Shown piece after piece: positions 31,501-42,183 of a DNA stretch of 64,000 bases. Source of the DNA: Closterium sp. Naga37s-1 (Eukaryota > Streptophyta > Zygnematophyceae > Desmidiales > Closteriaceae); the NCBI GenBank assembly GCA_947471745.1, contig CANJKZ010000010.1, positions 4,521,001-4,585,000 of the forward strand, in the 5' to 3' direction. The position numbers and the translations under genes are program-made. The notes beneath the pieces were generated by a model, which saw only the letters and a list, made by a program, of their open reading frames with translations, was not told where the DNA came from and did no database searches. Within the stretch, counting starts at the first letter, position 1. Every line of letters starts with the position of its first letter.

Positions 31501-34500
31501 CCTTGTTACCCCATATTAATGCACACTGCGCAATCATCAACTGCCACCTGGCGGCGCACGCCAACGCAGACTTCATCCCTAGTTATTCCATATTGTTCCA
31601 TATCATTCCATCTTATCCCATATTATTCCATATTGTTCCATATCATTCCATCTTATCCCATATTATTCCATATTGTTCCATATCATTCCATCTTATCCCA
31701 TATTATTCCATATTGTTCCATATCATTCCATCTTGTCCCATATTATTCCATATTGTTCCATATCATTCCATCTTATCCCATATTATTCCATATTGTTCCA
31801 TATCATTCCATCTTATCCCATATTACTCCATATCATTGCACACTTACCGACCAGGGAGGGGTGGGCGTGCGCATGACAATATGCGGGCGCGTCTGCGCAA
31901 TCATCAACTGCCACCTGGCAGCACACGACAACGCGACAGCTAAGCGCAATGAGGACTGGCATCGCATTTACACGAGCATGGAGTTTGGACGATCTATGGG
32001 TACCGTGGGCACTGCTGCCACCAATGCAGCTAAAGCCGCTGGAGGTAGGGTTGGGGGGGAGCGGGCGGGGCCAACATGACTTCCAAGCGCAACGAGGACT
32101 GGCATTGCATCTACACGAGCATGGAGTTTGGACGTTCCATGGGGACTGTGGGTACTGCTGCCACCAATGCAGCTAAAGCCGCTGGAGGTCAGATGAGGCT
32201 GGGGAAGGGAGAGGGTGGGAGAAAGGAGTGAGGGTGTATGGTGAGGTGGGTGCAGGGGGGATTGGCATCGGATTCACACAAGAATGGAGTTTGGACGATC
32301 TATGGGGACTGTGGGTACTGCTGCCAGCAACGCTGCCAAGGCTCCTGGAGGTACAAAGGGGGACGGACGGATTGGTGTGTTGGGGTGGGTGGGTGCAAGG
32401 GGGACTGGCATGGCATTGCGTTTACACGAGCATAGAGTTTGGGAGATCCATGGGGACTGGCGGTACTGCTGCGACTCGTGCAGCTAAAGCCGCTGGAGGT
32501 AGGGTTAGGGTTGAGGTTAAGGGAGGGAAGAGGGTGGGCGGGTGGGTGTATCTCGAAACTGAATCAGTCTACGAAGTGACTTGAGTCTTCCCAAAAGCGT
32601 GGGTGTGTGTAGCTTGAAGTTGAAGTTGACTCGTGAGTTGACTCAGAAGTCACTTCTAATATATATATATAAAAAAAAAACGTCGATCTGCCTTTTTTTT
32701 CATCTCCCCAAGCACCGTGTCTTCTCCCCACCCAACCCTAAACCCTAAACCCCTACCACCACCCCTTGTCGTTTCAGCTGGCTTCCAATCGGCTGTTCAA
32801 GGTTTTGTGAAGGCTGCAGGGAGGGGCGTGGGGGGGGCGGCAGGGGCGGCAGGCTTTGTCCCCATCTCCAGCACTCAAGGCACCGACGTGTCGGGCTCTG
32901 ATTGGCCGAACGCTGCAGCTGGTATCAACAGCAGCTCCAGCATTGGAAGCGTTGATTCGTATGCTGAGGTGCGTTTTGCGCCGATGCAAGGCATCACCAC
33001 TGCTAACAGCACGACTGGCGTTAGAAACTGTGATTCTTCATGTTCTGAGGTGCTGCCTCCTGCCTTGGCTTCTTTCAGTGTCCCTGGAGAGCAAAATAAG
33101 CAACTTAAGCCGCGAAAGAATGTCATAGAAGAGGAGCAAGAGACCTCCGAAGAAGCTCCCTTTATGAAAGCACATGGACTTTCCTTGGATGCCACAGAGA
33201 AAGCTCCGACCGCATTGAACCATTCCCAGCCCTCTTGGGGTTCAGATGAAAAGCTGTCTCATTACAAGCCTGCTGCACCTGACAGTTCTTCTCACTCTTG
33301 TCGTTTCTCACACCTGGAGAAGACATCACCCTACGGAGACCGTGCTGCAGCTGCTGCTGCTCCTGCCGCTACTGCTGCTGCTGCGCGCTGCTGTTGTTGC
33401 GTGTGCGCCTGCCTGCCTCTGCTTCTCCTTGGCGCCCTTTCCTTTGGGTGGCCTGCAACTGCCCTTGCTGCTGTTGCTTCCACAGTTGCTGCTGCGGTGA
33501 CTGCTGCAGCTGTGCTCGTTTCACCTGCCTCTGTAAGTCTGATTTAAATAAATAAATAAAAAAAATACAGACGTTTTCAGTGTGCAGTGGTGTAGATGGA
33601 AGGTATGCAGCGCTGTAACCACGAGGCAGTACCCGCGCTGCTGCTGCTGCCGCCGCCGCCGCCGTGTGACCAGCTGAAAGCATGTGACTGGCTTAGGTCA
33701 GTAGCTACTGACCTCCCCTCCTCTCCCCTTCCCCCCCCCCTCCCCCTTCGACAGCCCTCCTCGCCTCGCCCGGACCTAGCTCAGAGCGATCTGCTCATTT
33801 GGATGGGCGATTTGAACTACCGCCTCGACGGGTGTTCAGTTCATATGACTGCAAGGGGCAAATGAAGGCCTCTCACCACCTGCCTCCCTGCCCCACCCCA
33901 CTTCCCCCTTCCACAGACCCTTGCATCTCGCCCTGACCTAACTCAGAGCGATCTGCTCATCTGGATGGGCGACTTGAACTACTGCCTCGACGTTCAGTTC
34001 ATACGACTGCAAGGGGCAAATGAAGGCCTCTCACCACCTGCCTCCCTGCCCCACCCCACTTCCCCCTTCCACAGACCCCTGCATCTCGCCCTGACCTATC
34101 TCAGAGCGATCTGCTCATTTGGATGGGCGATTTGAACTACCGCCTTGACGGGGTGACTTGCTGAGAGGAGAGATGAAGGCACGTGACCAGCTCCTTTCCT
34201 CCCTTCTCTCCCTGCCCTCCCTGCCCTCCCTCTCCTCCTCCCTCCCCATACCCACAGCCCCCCACTTCTCGCCCTGACCTGTCTCAGAGCGACCTGCTCA
34301 TTTGGATGGGCGACTTGAATTACCGCCTCGACGGGTGTTCATACGACGAGGCATGCAGCGCCATGGCAAGGAGGCAGTACCCGCTGCTGCTGCTGCTGCT
34401 GCTGCTGCTTCTGCTGTGTGGCCAGCTGAAAAGGGAGATGAAGGCCCGAGACCAACTGCTTTCCTCCTCACCCTCTCCTCCCCTCCCCCTTCCCTCCCAC

Positions 34501-36900
34501 AGCCGCCCTCGTCCCGCCCTGACCTGGCTCAGAGCGACCTCCTCATCTGGATGGGCGATTTGAACTACCGCTTCGACGGGGTGACTCACTGAGAGGAGAG
34601 TTGAAGGCCCATGACCAGCTGCTCACCTCCCCTGCCCTGCCCATCCCCCTCCCTCCCGCAGCCCCCCGCTGCTCGCCCTGACCTGGCTCAGAGCGATCTG
34701 CTCATCTGGATAGCCGATGTGAACTAGCGCCATCATGGGATGGAGGGATGTAAGCCTCTTTTCCCCCTTCCCCCCTCTCGCTTCCTCCCGTCCCCTCCCC
34801 TTTCCCCTCCCCCAGCCCTCCTCCCCTCGCCCTGACCTAACTCAGAGCGACCTGCTCATTTGGATGGGCGACTTGAACTACCGCCTCGACGGGTGTTCAT
34901 ACGACGAGGCATGCAGCGCCATTGCAAGGAGGCAGTACCCGCTGCTGCTGGAGTGTGATCAGCTGAGGGCGGAGATGAAGGCAGGGAGGGCGTTTGTGGG
35001 CATGCAGGAGGGAAAGGTTGACTTTGCCCCGACCTACAAGTTTGATCGTGGGACGTTCAACCCCCTGGGTGAGTGTTTTTTCTGCTTGTTGAAAGGGGAG
35101 ATGAAGGCCGGGAGGGAGTTTGTGGGTATGCAGGAGGGGGTGGTTGACTTTACACCGACCTACAAGTTCGACCGTGGGACGTTCAACCCTCTCGGTGGGT
35201 GTCTGTTCTGGTTTCTCCTGGTGTTTTCCCTCCCTTCTTCTCAGACCCCTCTAATCCCTCCAATTCCCATCCATCCCATGCCAATCGTCCCTCCCCATCC
35301 CTCCCAGTGTATGATTTCCGGTGAGAAGCGAAGGGTCCCTGCCTGGTTGGGTGCCTGCCTCCCTGCCTGTTCCTCTCATCTCTCTGCTCTTCTGCTCCCT
35401 CCCATTTTCTCATCCATCCCATGCCAATCGTCCCTCCCCATCCCTCCCAGCGTATGATTCCGGTGAGAAGCGAAGGGTCCCTGCCTGGTGCGACCGCATC
35501 CTATTTAGAGACAGCTTCACTAGCAGCAGCGGCGCATCCCAGAGTGGTGAAACAAGCAGGATCGATTCGTCAGGCCCGATACGGGATGGTAGCGGTGGCA
35601 ACACTGGTGTGGCCAAGGGGAGAACCTCTCTCTCCCACCCTGTTTCAGTCGAAGTTCTACGGTGCGTTCTCTCTCTCCTGGCTCTCACTCTCACTCTCAC
35701 TCTCACTCTCGCTCTCTCTCCATCTCTATGTTTCTCGCTGATGCTCATGCTGCTCCCAGCGCCTGCCTTGATGCTGTTCTCTTCTCTTTCTCCCCTCCCA
35801 TACCCGTCCCCCACCCCACCCCCAGCTACGCATCCTGCATGGCGGCCTTTCTGAGCGACCACAAGCCCGTCCCGTCATCTTTTGCGTCGACTCAAAACCC
35901 GTCATCTCCCTCATGAAAGTCATTATCCCCTGCCCTCATGCTGTCCTGTCCCCTGTTTCTCCATCTTCCCACATTTTCCCACCACCCCACCCCCAGCTAC
36001 ACATCCTGCATGGCGGCCTTTCAGAGCGATCACAAGCCCGTCACTTCCCTTATGCAAGTCACAGTTGCCTGCCCTGACGCTGCTGCTCAGAGATCCCTGG
36101 TTACCCGCCTCCTCGCATCTCCACTCCTCTCCACCCCTCTCTCCTCCACTAGCACCACTAGCTCCGCCACCCCCACCCCTGCCACTGACCTCCTCTCTTT
36201 AGCTCCTGGAGGTAACCTCTCCCCTGCTGTCTCTTCCTTTGAAACTCCCCCTCTTGCCTCTCCTCTAGCCTCCCCTCTCTCCTCCCCTCTTGAGGCGCCA
36301 CAAGAATCATATCCCCCTCTCAGCTCGCTGCTACGGCAAATGGCAGCATCCCAACGCTCCTCTCTCCTTCCATCGAGCACTTTTGTGAGAATAGACCTGG
36401 CTTCGGGAAGAGCTTCGGTCGTGGTGAGCAATAAGGGTGATAAGAGCACAGGGCATCCAATGGGGTTTAGAGTGGTCTGCGAGGGTGAGGGTGGGTTGAA
36501 GGAGGAGGTGGTGGAGGGACGGAAGGACGGGGAGAAGAGGATGGGAGGATCTGGTACTGGAAATGAGATTGGGGTGACTACAGGTGGAGATATGATTACA
36601 ATGGAAGAAGGGTTGAGATGCGATTGGCCTATTTGGCTGCAGGTGCAACCTGGTTCAGGTGTTATCCCGCCTGGGGAATCCGCTACAGTGGAATTCACCC
36701 TTAGACACTCAGAAGGCGTAGCAGCGGCGGAGCAAAGCAAAGAAGGCATGAAGCCTGGTAGTGGGGTCGGCACGCCGCTACATGACACAACAGGTCCCTC
36801 CAATGGCTGTGTCCTTGTAATGGGAGTGACCACATGGGGACCCACAGCGTTGACTCTGAGGACGCATAGATTCGGCCTGGTTATTCCGCAGTTTGTTTAG
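22558..36900 (+). CDS. WD40-containing type II inositol polyphosphate 5-phosphatase (FRA3/5PTase12-14 class), exon-expanded
   Basis: Removes the 5-phosphate of inositol phosphates or phosphoinositides. Coding exons consistent in phase throughout: 22558-25609, four copies of 129 bp (25671-25799, 25861-25989, 26051-26179, 26241-26369), 27172-27838, 27896-28036, 28735-30474, 31301-31385, 31855-32044, 32778-33532, 34816-35068, 35451-35661, 35997-36900; sum 8,514 bp, 2,837 residues, against roughly 1,100-1,300 in land plants. Order: Ser/Ala-rich N-terminus, WD40 blades ([28 protein letters not shown]), catalytic domain ([29 protein letters not shown]-equivalent [35 protein letters not shown]) and a C-terminal Ig-like region. 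Introns are crowded with broken copies of adjacent exons. Which duplicate exons are spliced in is unknown. Confidence 0.88.
25611..26557 (+). repeat. Five tandem 190-bp intron-exon units in the WD40 region
   Basis: Units start at 25611, 25801, 25991, 26181 and 26371 with exact 190-bp period and few differences. Each holds a 61-bp intron (GTTAGT...GGCAG) and a 129-bp exon whose ends are both phase 1, so each adds 43 residues ([15 protein letters not shown]...[18 protein letters not shown]) without shifting frame. The master is the end of the first exon (25481-25609). In the fifth unit the donor TATG-GTTAGT has become TATTGTGCGT, so it probably cannot splice in frame. Confidence 0.9.
26768..26799. 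repeat. Perfect palindrome, centre TCGA (32 bp)
   Basis: Arm AGGTGACTTTTGAG, centre TCGA, then the exact reverse complement. Flanked on both sides by copies of TATTC-TCTGGTGATCATG. Confidence 0.95.
26942..27057 (+). repeat. Long near-perfect hairpin in intron
   Basis: Arms of 56 nt (26942-26997 and 27002-27057) pair with only three mismatches around a CTGT loop. The inner 26 bp (GCGTGGCAGCAGCAGC...) are perfect. The left arm begins CAATAGAGCCCCTTACAGG. Confidence 0.9.
27896..28036 (+). CDS. Duplicated 141-bp phase-2 exon of the 5-phosphatase gene
   Basis: A second copy of the 3' part of the exon ending at 27838. It has its own acceptor (CCCAG at 27891-27895) and donor (CTG-GTAAGCC). Both ends are phase 2 and the 141 bp stay open, reading [19 protein letters not shown] and [11 protein letters not shown]. 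It could be included or skipped without frame change. Two further decayed copies follow (about 28115-28222 and 28320-28380). Confidence 0.7.
28735..30474 (+). CDS. 5-phosphatase exon: last WD40 blade and start of catalytic domain
   Basis: Begins by completing the Trp of the previous exon ([12 protein letters not shown]), as in plant FRA3 proteins. Contains [20 protein letters not shown], two WD40-like strands ([19 protein letters not shown]), a poly-Gln tract encoded by CAG repeats (29430-29570), then the first catalytic blocks [15 protein letters not shown] and [16 protein letters not shown]. Ends in phase 2 at GTG-TG before GTAAGA. Confidence 0.85.
30813..31066 (+). repeat. Five short exon-start copies punctuated by palindromes
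   Basis: The first about 33 bases of the exon at 31301 (GGTGCGTGAGTCTCTCCTGT...) are repeated five times at about 56-bp spacing. Four are followed immediately by ATTTTTGAG-TCGA-CTCAAAAAT (30845-30866, 30901-30922, 30955-30976, 31011-31032). None can code through the palindrome into the rest of the exon. Confidence 0.9.
31225..31236. repeat. Palindrome, centre GCGC (12 bp)
   Basis: TGAGGCGCCTCA at the point where a broken copy of exon 31301-31385 ends. A decayed relative (TGAGGCCCCTCA) is at 30700-30711. Confidence 0.85.
31581..31845 (+). repeat. 40-bp tandem repeat in intron
   Basis: Unit of four decamers (TATTATTCCA TATTGTTCCA then TATCATTCCA TCTTATCCCA) repeated about six and a half times, strongly AT-rich against GC-rich surroundings. 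It separates a broken first copy of the IVNCHLAAH exon (about 31405-31475) from the complete copy at 31855-32044. Confidence 0.9.
32045..32777 (+). other. Intron with three partial copies of the preceding exon
   Basis: Copies of the exon 3' half (GAGTTTGGACGATCTATGGG...AAAGCCGCTGGAGGT) lie at about 32088-32188, 32265-32352 and 32405-32500. Each keeps a donor-like GGAGGT end but lacks the start. A TA-rich stretch and a poly-A/poly-T segment are at 32657-32700. Confidence 0.75.
32778..33532 (+). CDS. 5-phosphatase exon with membrane-like segment
   Basis: Joins in phase after KAAGG and runs [15 protein letters not shown]..., a Ser/Asn-rich linker, and then a hydrophobic stretch ([20 protein letters not shown], continuing Ala/Val-rich). 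Plant 5PTase12-14 proteins have a hydrophobic segment in the same place, between the NCHxAAH and WxGDxNYR blocks, so it is probably genuine. Ends in phase 0 at TCT before GTAAGT. Confidence 0.7.
33755..34735 (+). repeat. Array of broken copies of the WMGDLNYR exon
   Basis: The start of the catalytic exon (CCTGACCTAGCTCAGAGCGA and following bases, encoding [16 protein letters not shown]) recurs at about 33770, 33931, 34091, 34274, 34515 and 34677 before the complete copy at 34816-35068. All six are truncated after 60-150 bp or carry changes; none has the full exon with a donor. Confidence 0.85.
34816..35068 (+). CDS. 5-phosphatase catalytic exon (WMGDLNYR)
   Basis: The only complete copy of this exon. 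It carries [16 protein letters not shown], matching the conserved WxGDxN(F/Y)R metal-binding motif, followed by [34 protein letters not shown] and [14 protein letters not shown]. Phase 0 to phase 1, donor GTGAGT. A second copy of its last third lies at about 35094-35193 in the following intron. Confidence 0.88.
35451..35661 (+). CDS. 5-phosphatase catalytic exon (PAWCDRILF)
   Basis: Reads [20 protein letters not shown], the second signature of 5-phosphatases (PxWCDR(I/V)L). A truncated upstream copy (35309-35350) ends after VPAWL and lacks the catalytic CDR. Phase 1 to phase 2. Confidence 0.87.
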
Positions 36901-37434
36901 GTTTATCTCGAACACATTGCTTGCCTCTTTCTGGCTATGAAGGGGACATGTAGCTTGCCAAGCTAATTAGCTTCACCCATGTCTTCATTTTCAGACTTTG
37001 AAGTGTACTACTCTATCTTCCCTCAAACTATCTGCAACATGCACAATATTTCTACTACACTCTTTGTTACCATTGGGGATTGCCATTCGAACCAATGAAA
37101 CACAGAGACTTCCTGGGGGAATGCTCAGCGCGACAAAACGTTCCTTGGATAACTTGCAGAAGAGTGCTGTGCGGCGCATTGCCGCCACCACATGTACGGT
37201 AGTAAAGTGCCGTGCCGGCCACCTAACCAGCAATTCCACCAAGGCTCCAAAACAATTGCAATATGCTGCTGCTGCAATAGAGCTCAAGCAACAGTATCAA
37301 AACAGCAAGGCCCTTGTTAGTGCCCTGCACCTAAACCAGCAATGCCCATCCTTTCACGGTATTCAGTTCTCTTTTCCTCCCCTACATCTCAGTAATTTCC
37401 ATTCTACATGTTACGCTTCCTTTCTTCGGCCCGT
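36901..37434. other. Convergent intergenic region
   Basis: Between the 5-phosphatase stop and the 6PGDH stop. No gene recognised; it should hold both 3' untranslated regions. Confidence 0.6.
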
Positions 37435-40400
37435 CTACATCTTCCCCTTGGCGATCTTGGACCATTCAGTGTGGTAGTTGCCGTCAACGTCCACACGCTC
37501 GTACGTGTGCGCGCCAAAGTAGTCTCGCTGCGCTTGCACCAGGTTGGCAGGCAGCCGGGCACGGCGGTAGCTGTCGAAGTAAGCCAGGCTGCAAGCAGAG
37601 GGGAGTTGTATGGGGATTGAGGGCAAAGGGGGAAGTGGGTAAGTTAGACCGACTGCAACCCAACACCATCCTCCTGCCTATCCACCACCCCATCCAAAAA
37701 GAACCAGCGCAAGGTTCCGATCATACGCCTGCTTGATCCGATCCAGAAACACCGCCCGGATGATACACCCACCCACCCTTCCTTCCCATACGCTCTCCCT
37801 TCCTCTGACTCTCTTACTCTGTCCTTTCTCTTCCTCATCCTGCCAATTTCTCCCCTCACCTGGTGCTCATGCCCGGGGCGGTAATCCCAGCCTGGATCGC
37901 CAGGGTGACCACACGCCGCCACGCCTGCTGCCGCTCCACCACCTCCTTGGCAAACTCCGAATCCACCAGCAGATTCGCCAGCGCAGGGTTCCGGTCATAC
38001 GCCTGCTTGATGCGATCCAAAAACACCGCCCGGATGATACACCCGCCCTTCCAGATCCTCGCCAGCTCTCCCAGGTTCAACCCCCAGCCCTGCTCCGTGC
38101 TCTTCGCGCGGATCAGATTCATCCCCTGCGCATAACTGCAGACCTTGGACGCGTACAGAGCCTTCCGAACGTCTTCCACAAGCTGGGCTTTATCCACTCC
38201 TGAGACAGCCGCTGCCCCGACCGAAAGCCCGGCTGCGGCGAAGACCGCTGAGGCTGCCACCCGCTCGTCTTTCAGGCCGGAGATGTAGCGTGAGTCGAGA
38301 GATGCAGCGATGGTGGGGGCGGCGATCGAGAGCTCTGCTGCCTGCTGGACCGTCCACTTGCCGGTGCCCTTCATGCCGGTCTTGTCGAGGATTGCGTCGA
38401 CCAGGAACTTGTTTTCGCCTGGAGCCGCGCGGTCGTCCTTGACTGCGAAGATGTCGGCAGTGATCTCCACCAGGAAGCTCTCGAGCTCGTTCTTGTTCCA
38501 GCTGGTGAACACGGCGTGAAGCTCCTCGTTTGAAAGCCCACCCACGTTCTTCAGGATGTCATAGCTGAAAGAAGCAGATGGGCAAGGGGAGATGGGGAGG
38601 AGGGGGGAGGGAGTGAGCATAGGAGAGTGACCAGGAAGCTCTCGAGCTCGTTCTTGTCCCAGCTGGTGAACACCGAGTGGATCTCACTTGAGAGGCCACC
38701 TACATTCTTCAGAATGTCATAGCTGGAATGTGAGGGCGAAGCGGGAAAGGGTTGAAGGGAGAAACGGGAAAAGCGGGGAAGGGAGGATCGCGTCGACTGG
38801 GAACTTGGCTTTGTCTGGTGCTGCGAGGTCTCACAACAACTATCTCCGCACTCCCCGAACCGCAGCTCCCCAACGTCGGCACAATCCCATCAAGGAGCCA
38901 ACGCTATCCAAACCTCGAAATCCCAACACCTGGTGATTAAATCCTTTGTTCACCATTTGAAATGAGCTCCATGCCGTACTCATTCCATCTTGCACAAAGT
39001 CTGTCACGCACTCCCCCAAACTAAACCCGAAATTTCCAGCTTTCCATGTTGCCGCATTTGACCCTGCGCCCAAATTTAGGACACTTCCCTATCTCTAAAG
39101 CCACTGATCATTCCACATGAAAATTCCGACCCCACCCAAGCCCATCCTATCCCAGCCGACCAGTCCTAACCCCAAAAACTCACGCTTCCGAGATGAGCTG
39201 CATGTCGCCGTACTCAATCCCATTGTGCACCATCTTCACGAAGTTCCCCGCGCCACCTTTGCCCACGAAAGTAACACACGGCCCGTCGTCCACCTGAGCC
39301 GCCACCTTCTTTACCACGTCCTCCACTATCGCGTACGCCTCCTTAGACCCGCCCGGCATGAGCGACGGCCCGAACCGAGCGCCCTCCTCGCCGCCTGACA
39401 CGCCCATGCCCAGGTAGAGGAGACCCTTGGCCTTCGCCTCAGCCTCTCGACGCTCCGTGTTCTCGTACCTGATTGTTGATAACACCGGAGAGAAGGGAAG
39501 AAGGGAAGAAGGGAAAAGGAAAGCGAGGTGAACCAACGGGCCTAGTTAGTTTAAGAGCTTCTGACAATTTGTTTCATGAATTCAAATCCTGCAAACCTTT
39601 TTTAAACGAATGCGAAGCGGTAGTTCTGAGCGGGATTCTCGAAACCCCTGGCCATTCACTCCTACTGTCATCGACTAAAGAGAACGTGCTGACAACACTA
39701 CCACTCCTCGCGCTATGTCGCGCCGTCAACGGTGCAGTCCGTCGGGACTCAACAGGAAAGAGACATGTTCAAAGAAAGGTCGGCCAACAATCGTAATTTC
39801 CTCACCATTCGTTCCCGCCATCGATGATGACGTCACCCGGCTCCAAGTACTCCGAGAGCACCTTGATCGTGTCATCCACGGGCTTCCCGGCCTTCACCAG
39901 AATGATGATCGATCTGGGCCGTTGGATCGACTCCACGAAGTCCTTCACGTCGTGGAAGCCGCGCAGGGGCAGGTCGCCCTCCGCCTTGGCGCGAGCGACG
40001 GTGTCGTCCACCTTGCTGGCCGTGCGGTTGTACACGGAGATGGGGAAGCCCTTCTCGGCAATGTTCAGAGCGAGGTTCTGCAGGCAGGCAAAGAAGACTG
40101 ACGAAATACATTAGATACTGACATGTCGTTCATCTTGGTTGCTGTGCGGGTTTTACACGAAAATGGAGAGATTTTTCTCCGCAATGATTCGCAGGCAGGG
40201 AGAAAAAAAATCGAAGGCTATGCGTAAATCTTGCAAATCTGCTTGGCAAAATAATCAAATGAAAAACGTCTCGCGGATATTCAAACACGGCTCATTATTT
40301 AAAAAAAAAAAGGGAAATGCCATGACAAATGTCCATTCCCAGCAACCTTACCTGTCCCATCACCGCCAAACCAGCGAGGCCGATCCGAGAAAGGTCAGTG

Positions 40401-41052
40401 GAAGACGCCATTCTGCAGGGGAAGTATTGAAATAGGACACGGATGAGATTGACGGGAAGAGACAACGATAAGTAGCACCAATCACTGCTCAACTGCACTT
40501 GAAGTTGCGTACGCCAGTTGTTTGGCCGAAAAACATCAGCAATATCTCAACCATTGTCAACCATGATGATTCATCTTCGTTACTCTCTTATAGTTAAGTC
40601 CTGCAGAAACATACGAATGCAACACCGTTATCCGTTATGACTTACTTGGAACTCTGAGCTGCGTCTGCGACAGTCGCCCGAACAAAGCTGCTAGATCGTT
40701 GACGCTTTTCTTGGAAAACTTCTGCAGCGGTACATTATGTGAATTAACAGAAATTGGTGCAACGAACAATACCTCTGCCGTCCGAATCACTAATCATAAT
40801 GTAGGATTCGAAGATTCGAGAAGTAATCACTACGAGGTAGGTGAATGGATAGAGACGAGCGGGAAGCATCACGAACGCACCTTGTTTGTGCGTGGATGAC
40901 AATGGGAGACCAGATTGCGAGAAACTTGCAGCAAGCTTCTTCCACGCAAGTTTGTTCTGAATGCCTGATTGACTCTTCCGAACCGAGTTAGCTGATCGAG
41001 TAAGAGACGCAGCAGCGGTCAACGAACTCGTGACTGCGAGCTCAGCAGCCAT
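37435..41052 (-). CDS. 6-phosphogluconate dehydrogenase, decarboxylating, plastid-targeted
   Basis: Oxidative pentose phosphate pathway: 6-phosphogluconate to ribulose-5-phosphate, CO2 and NADPH. Seven exons in consistent phase: 41052-40881, 40721-40646, 40412-40352, 40077-39806, 39468-39184, 38564-37860, 37588-37435; 1,725 bp, 574 residues. Exons 1-2 encode a Ser/Ala/Arg-rich transit peptide ([20 protein letters not shown]...[14 protein letters not shown]). The enzyme follows: [20 protein letters not shown] (NADP site), [52 protein letters not shown] (catalytic Lys), [14 protein letters not shown] and the C-terminal [20 protein letters not shown] and HTEW. Without the first two exons an internal Met at 40411 would give a cytosolic-like protein. 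Introns hold decayed copies of neighbouring exon pieces (about 37725-37795, 38625-38725, 38785-38835, 40133-40205). Confidence 0.92.
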
Positions 41053-42183
41053 GGAATAAAAATGTATAAATGACCGGAAGAATTAGAAGGCCAAGAATCA
41101 GGCAAATCGCCTGGCGAAGGTGGCAGACAGAGCTGAGGGAGGTGAGGGTGAGGGAGAATGGAGCCACTGAAAGAACCTCTCGGGAGGTTCTGGAATCCTG
41201 GAACGTTGGAAGCTGGGAGGAAAAATGAGGGCTCAAGGTTGGTTCGTCCGAAATAGCTGTGAGCGACGTAGTCACGTGCGAAATATCCGGGACCAGGATG
41301 GTTGTTGTCAAAACTTTCGAAAGGCGTTTCACTTCAGGTATTACAGCTGTACCGTAGTGAATTTGTCCAAAACTAGTCTTTCGATCTGATTTCCAGGCTT
41401 AATTTGAAGAATTGCATGGTTTCCGCCTGCGTTGCTTCTGAAGTACGAAATGACTTTCCGGAACTCGAGCTACTTGAGGAAACTGGGGTAGCATAATTCT
41501 TCCAGAGCAGCTAGGGTTGCTGCTGCGTAAAAAAAACCATCCCAAGTGCCCAAAAAGGCAACCTGCATCTCCGAAAAGCGGGGATCAGACAGCTTTTCAC
41601 TGGCCCGTCCACATCAGCCAATGGTAACATATCCACTCACCTTCACCCGATGGACCCCGACTACGTGTCAAGTTCCATAAGATTTTTCATTCGCCCAGTC
41701 AGAGCTCCCAAGCCACGTCGAAGGTCAGCCCAGCTGGGCTGCTGCTGGGACCACCAGCTGGCTCTGCTCACAAATTCCGCAAACAACGTTTTGCGCACCC
41801 GCAGATAGCTGCCCCTTCTGGCGCGCAGAGGCCATGGATTTGCCGCAAAGATCGGTGTTTTGAAAGGGGAAAAGCTGCCCAGCATACATACACTACCTGC
41901 TGGGGGAATGGGCTGGTCGCCGCTTCGTTTCCGCAACTCTTGCCTTTTCCCGCCTGTGCCTATCCTGCCTATCAGACTAGTATACTTGCATTGTTGCCTG
42001 ATGGCTGATCCATCAGTCGCCATGGCATCTCTTGCTCCTCCCTGCTTGCCTCCTGTCGCATGCTGCAGCCAACGTAGGCCCGCCGCGTTGACAACGTGTT
42101 GTACGTTTCGTTACTGAGAACACGTTGAACACAAACGTTGTCTCCGCCGTACGTTGAGCACTCCTGTCGCATCCGAACCCGTC
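41053..42183. other. Divergent intergenic region 6PGDH / methyltransferase
   Basis: About 1.1 kb between two divergently transcribed genes, probably with both promoters. A minus-strand ORF at 42023-41661 (120 residues, MATDGSAIRQQ...) has no recognisable domain and is listed here only as a possibility. Confidence 0.45.

Noticed and set aside
31404-32079. Ile/Pro/Tyr-rich ORFs in the 40-bp repeat
   Set aside because: Translations of an intronic tandem repeat.
41661-42023. 120-residue minus-strand ORF between 6PGDH and the methyltransferase
   Set aside because: No domain, no neighbouring exon and position in a divergent promoter region; kept only as a possibility.
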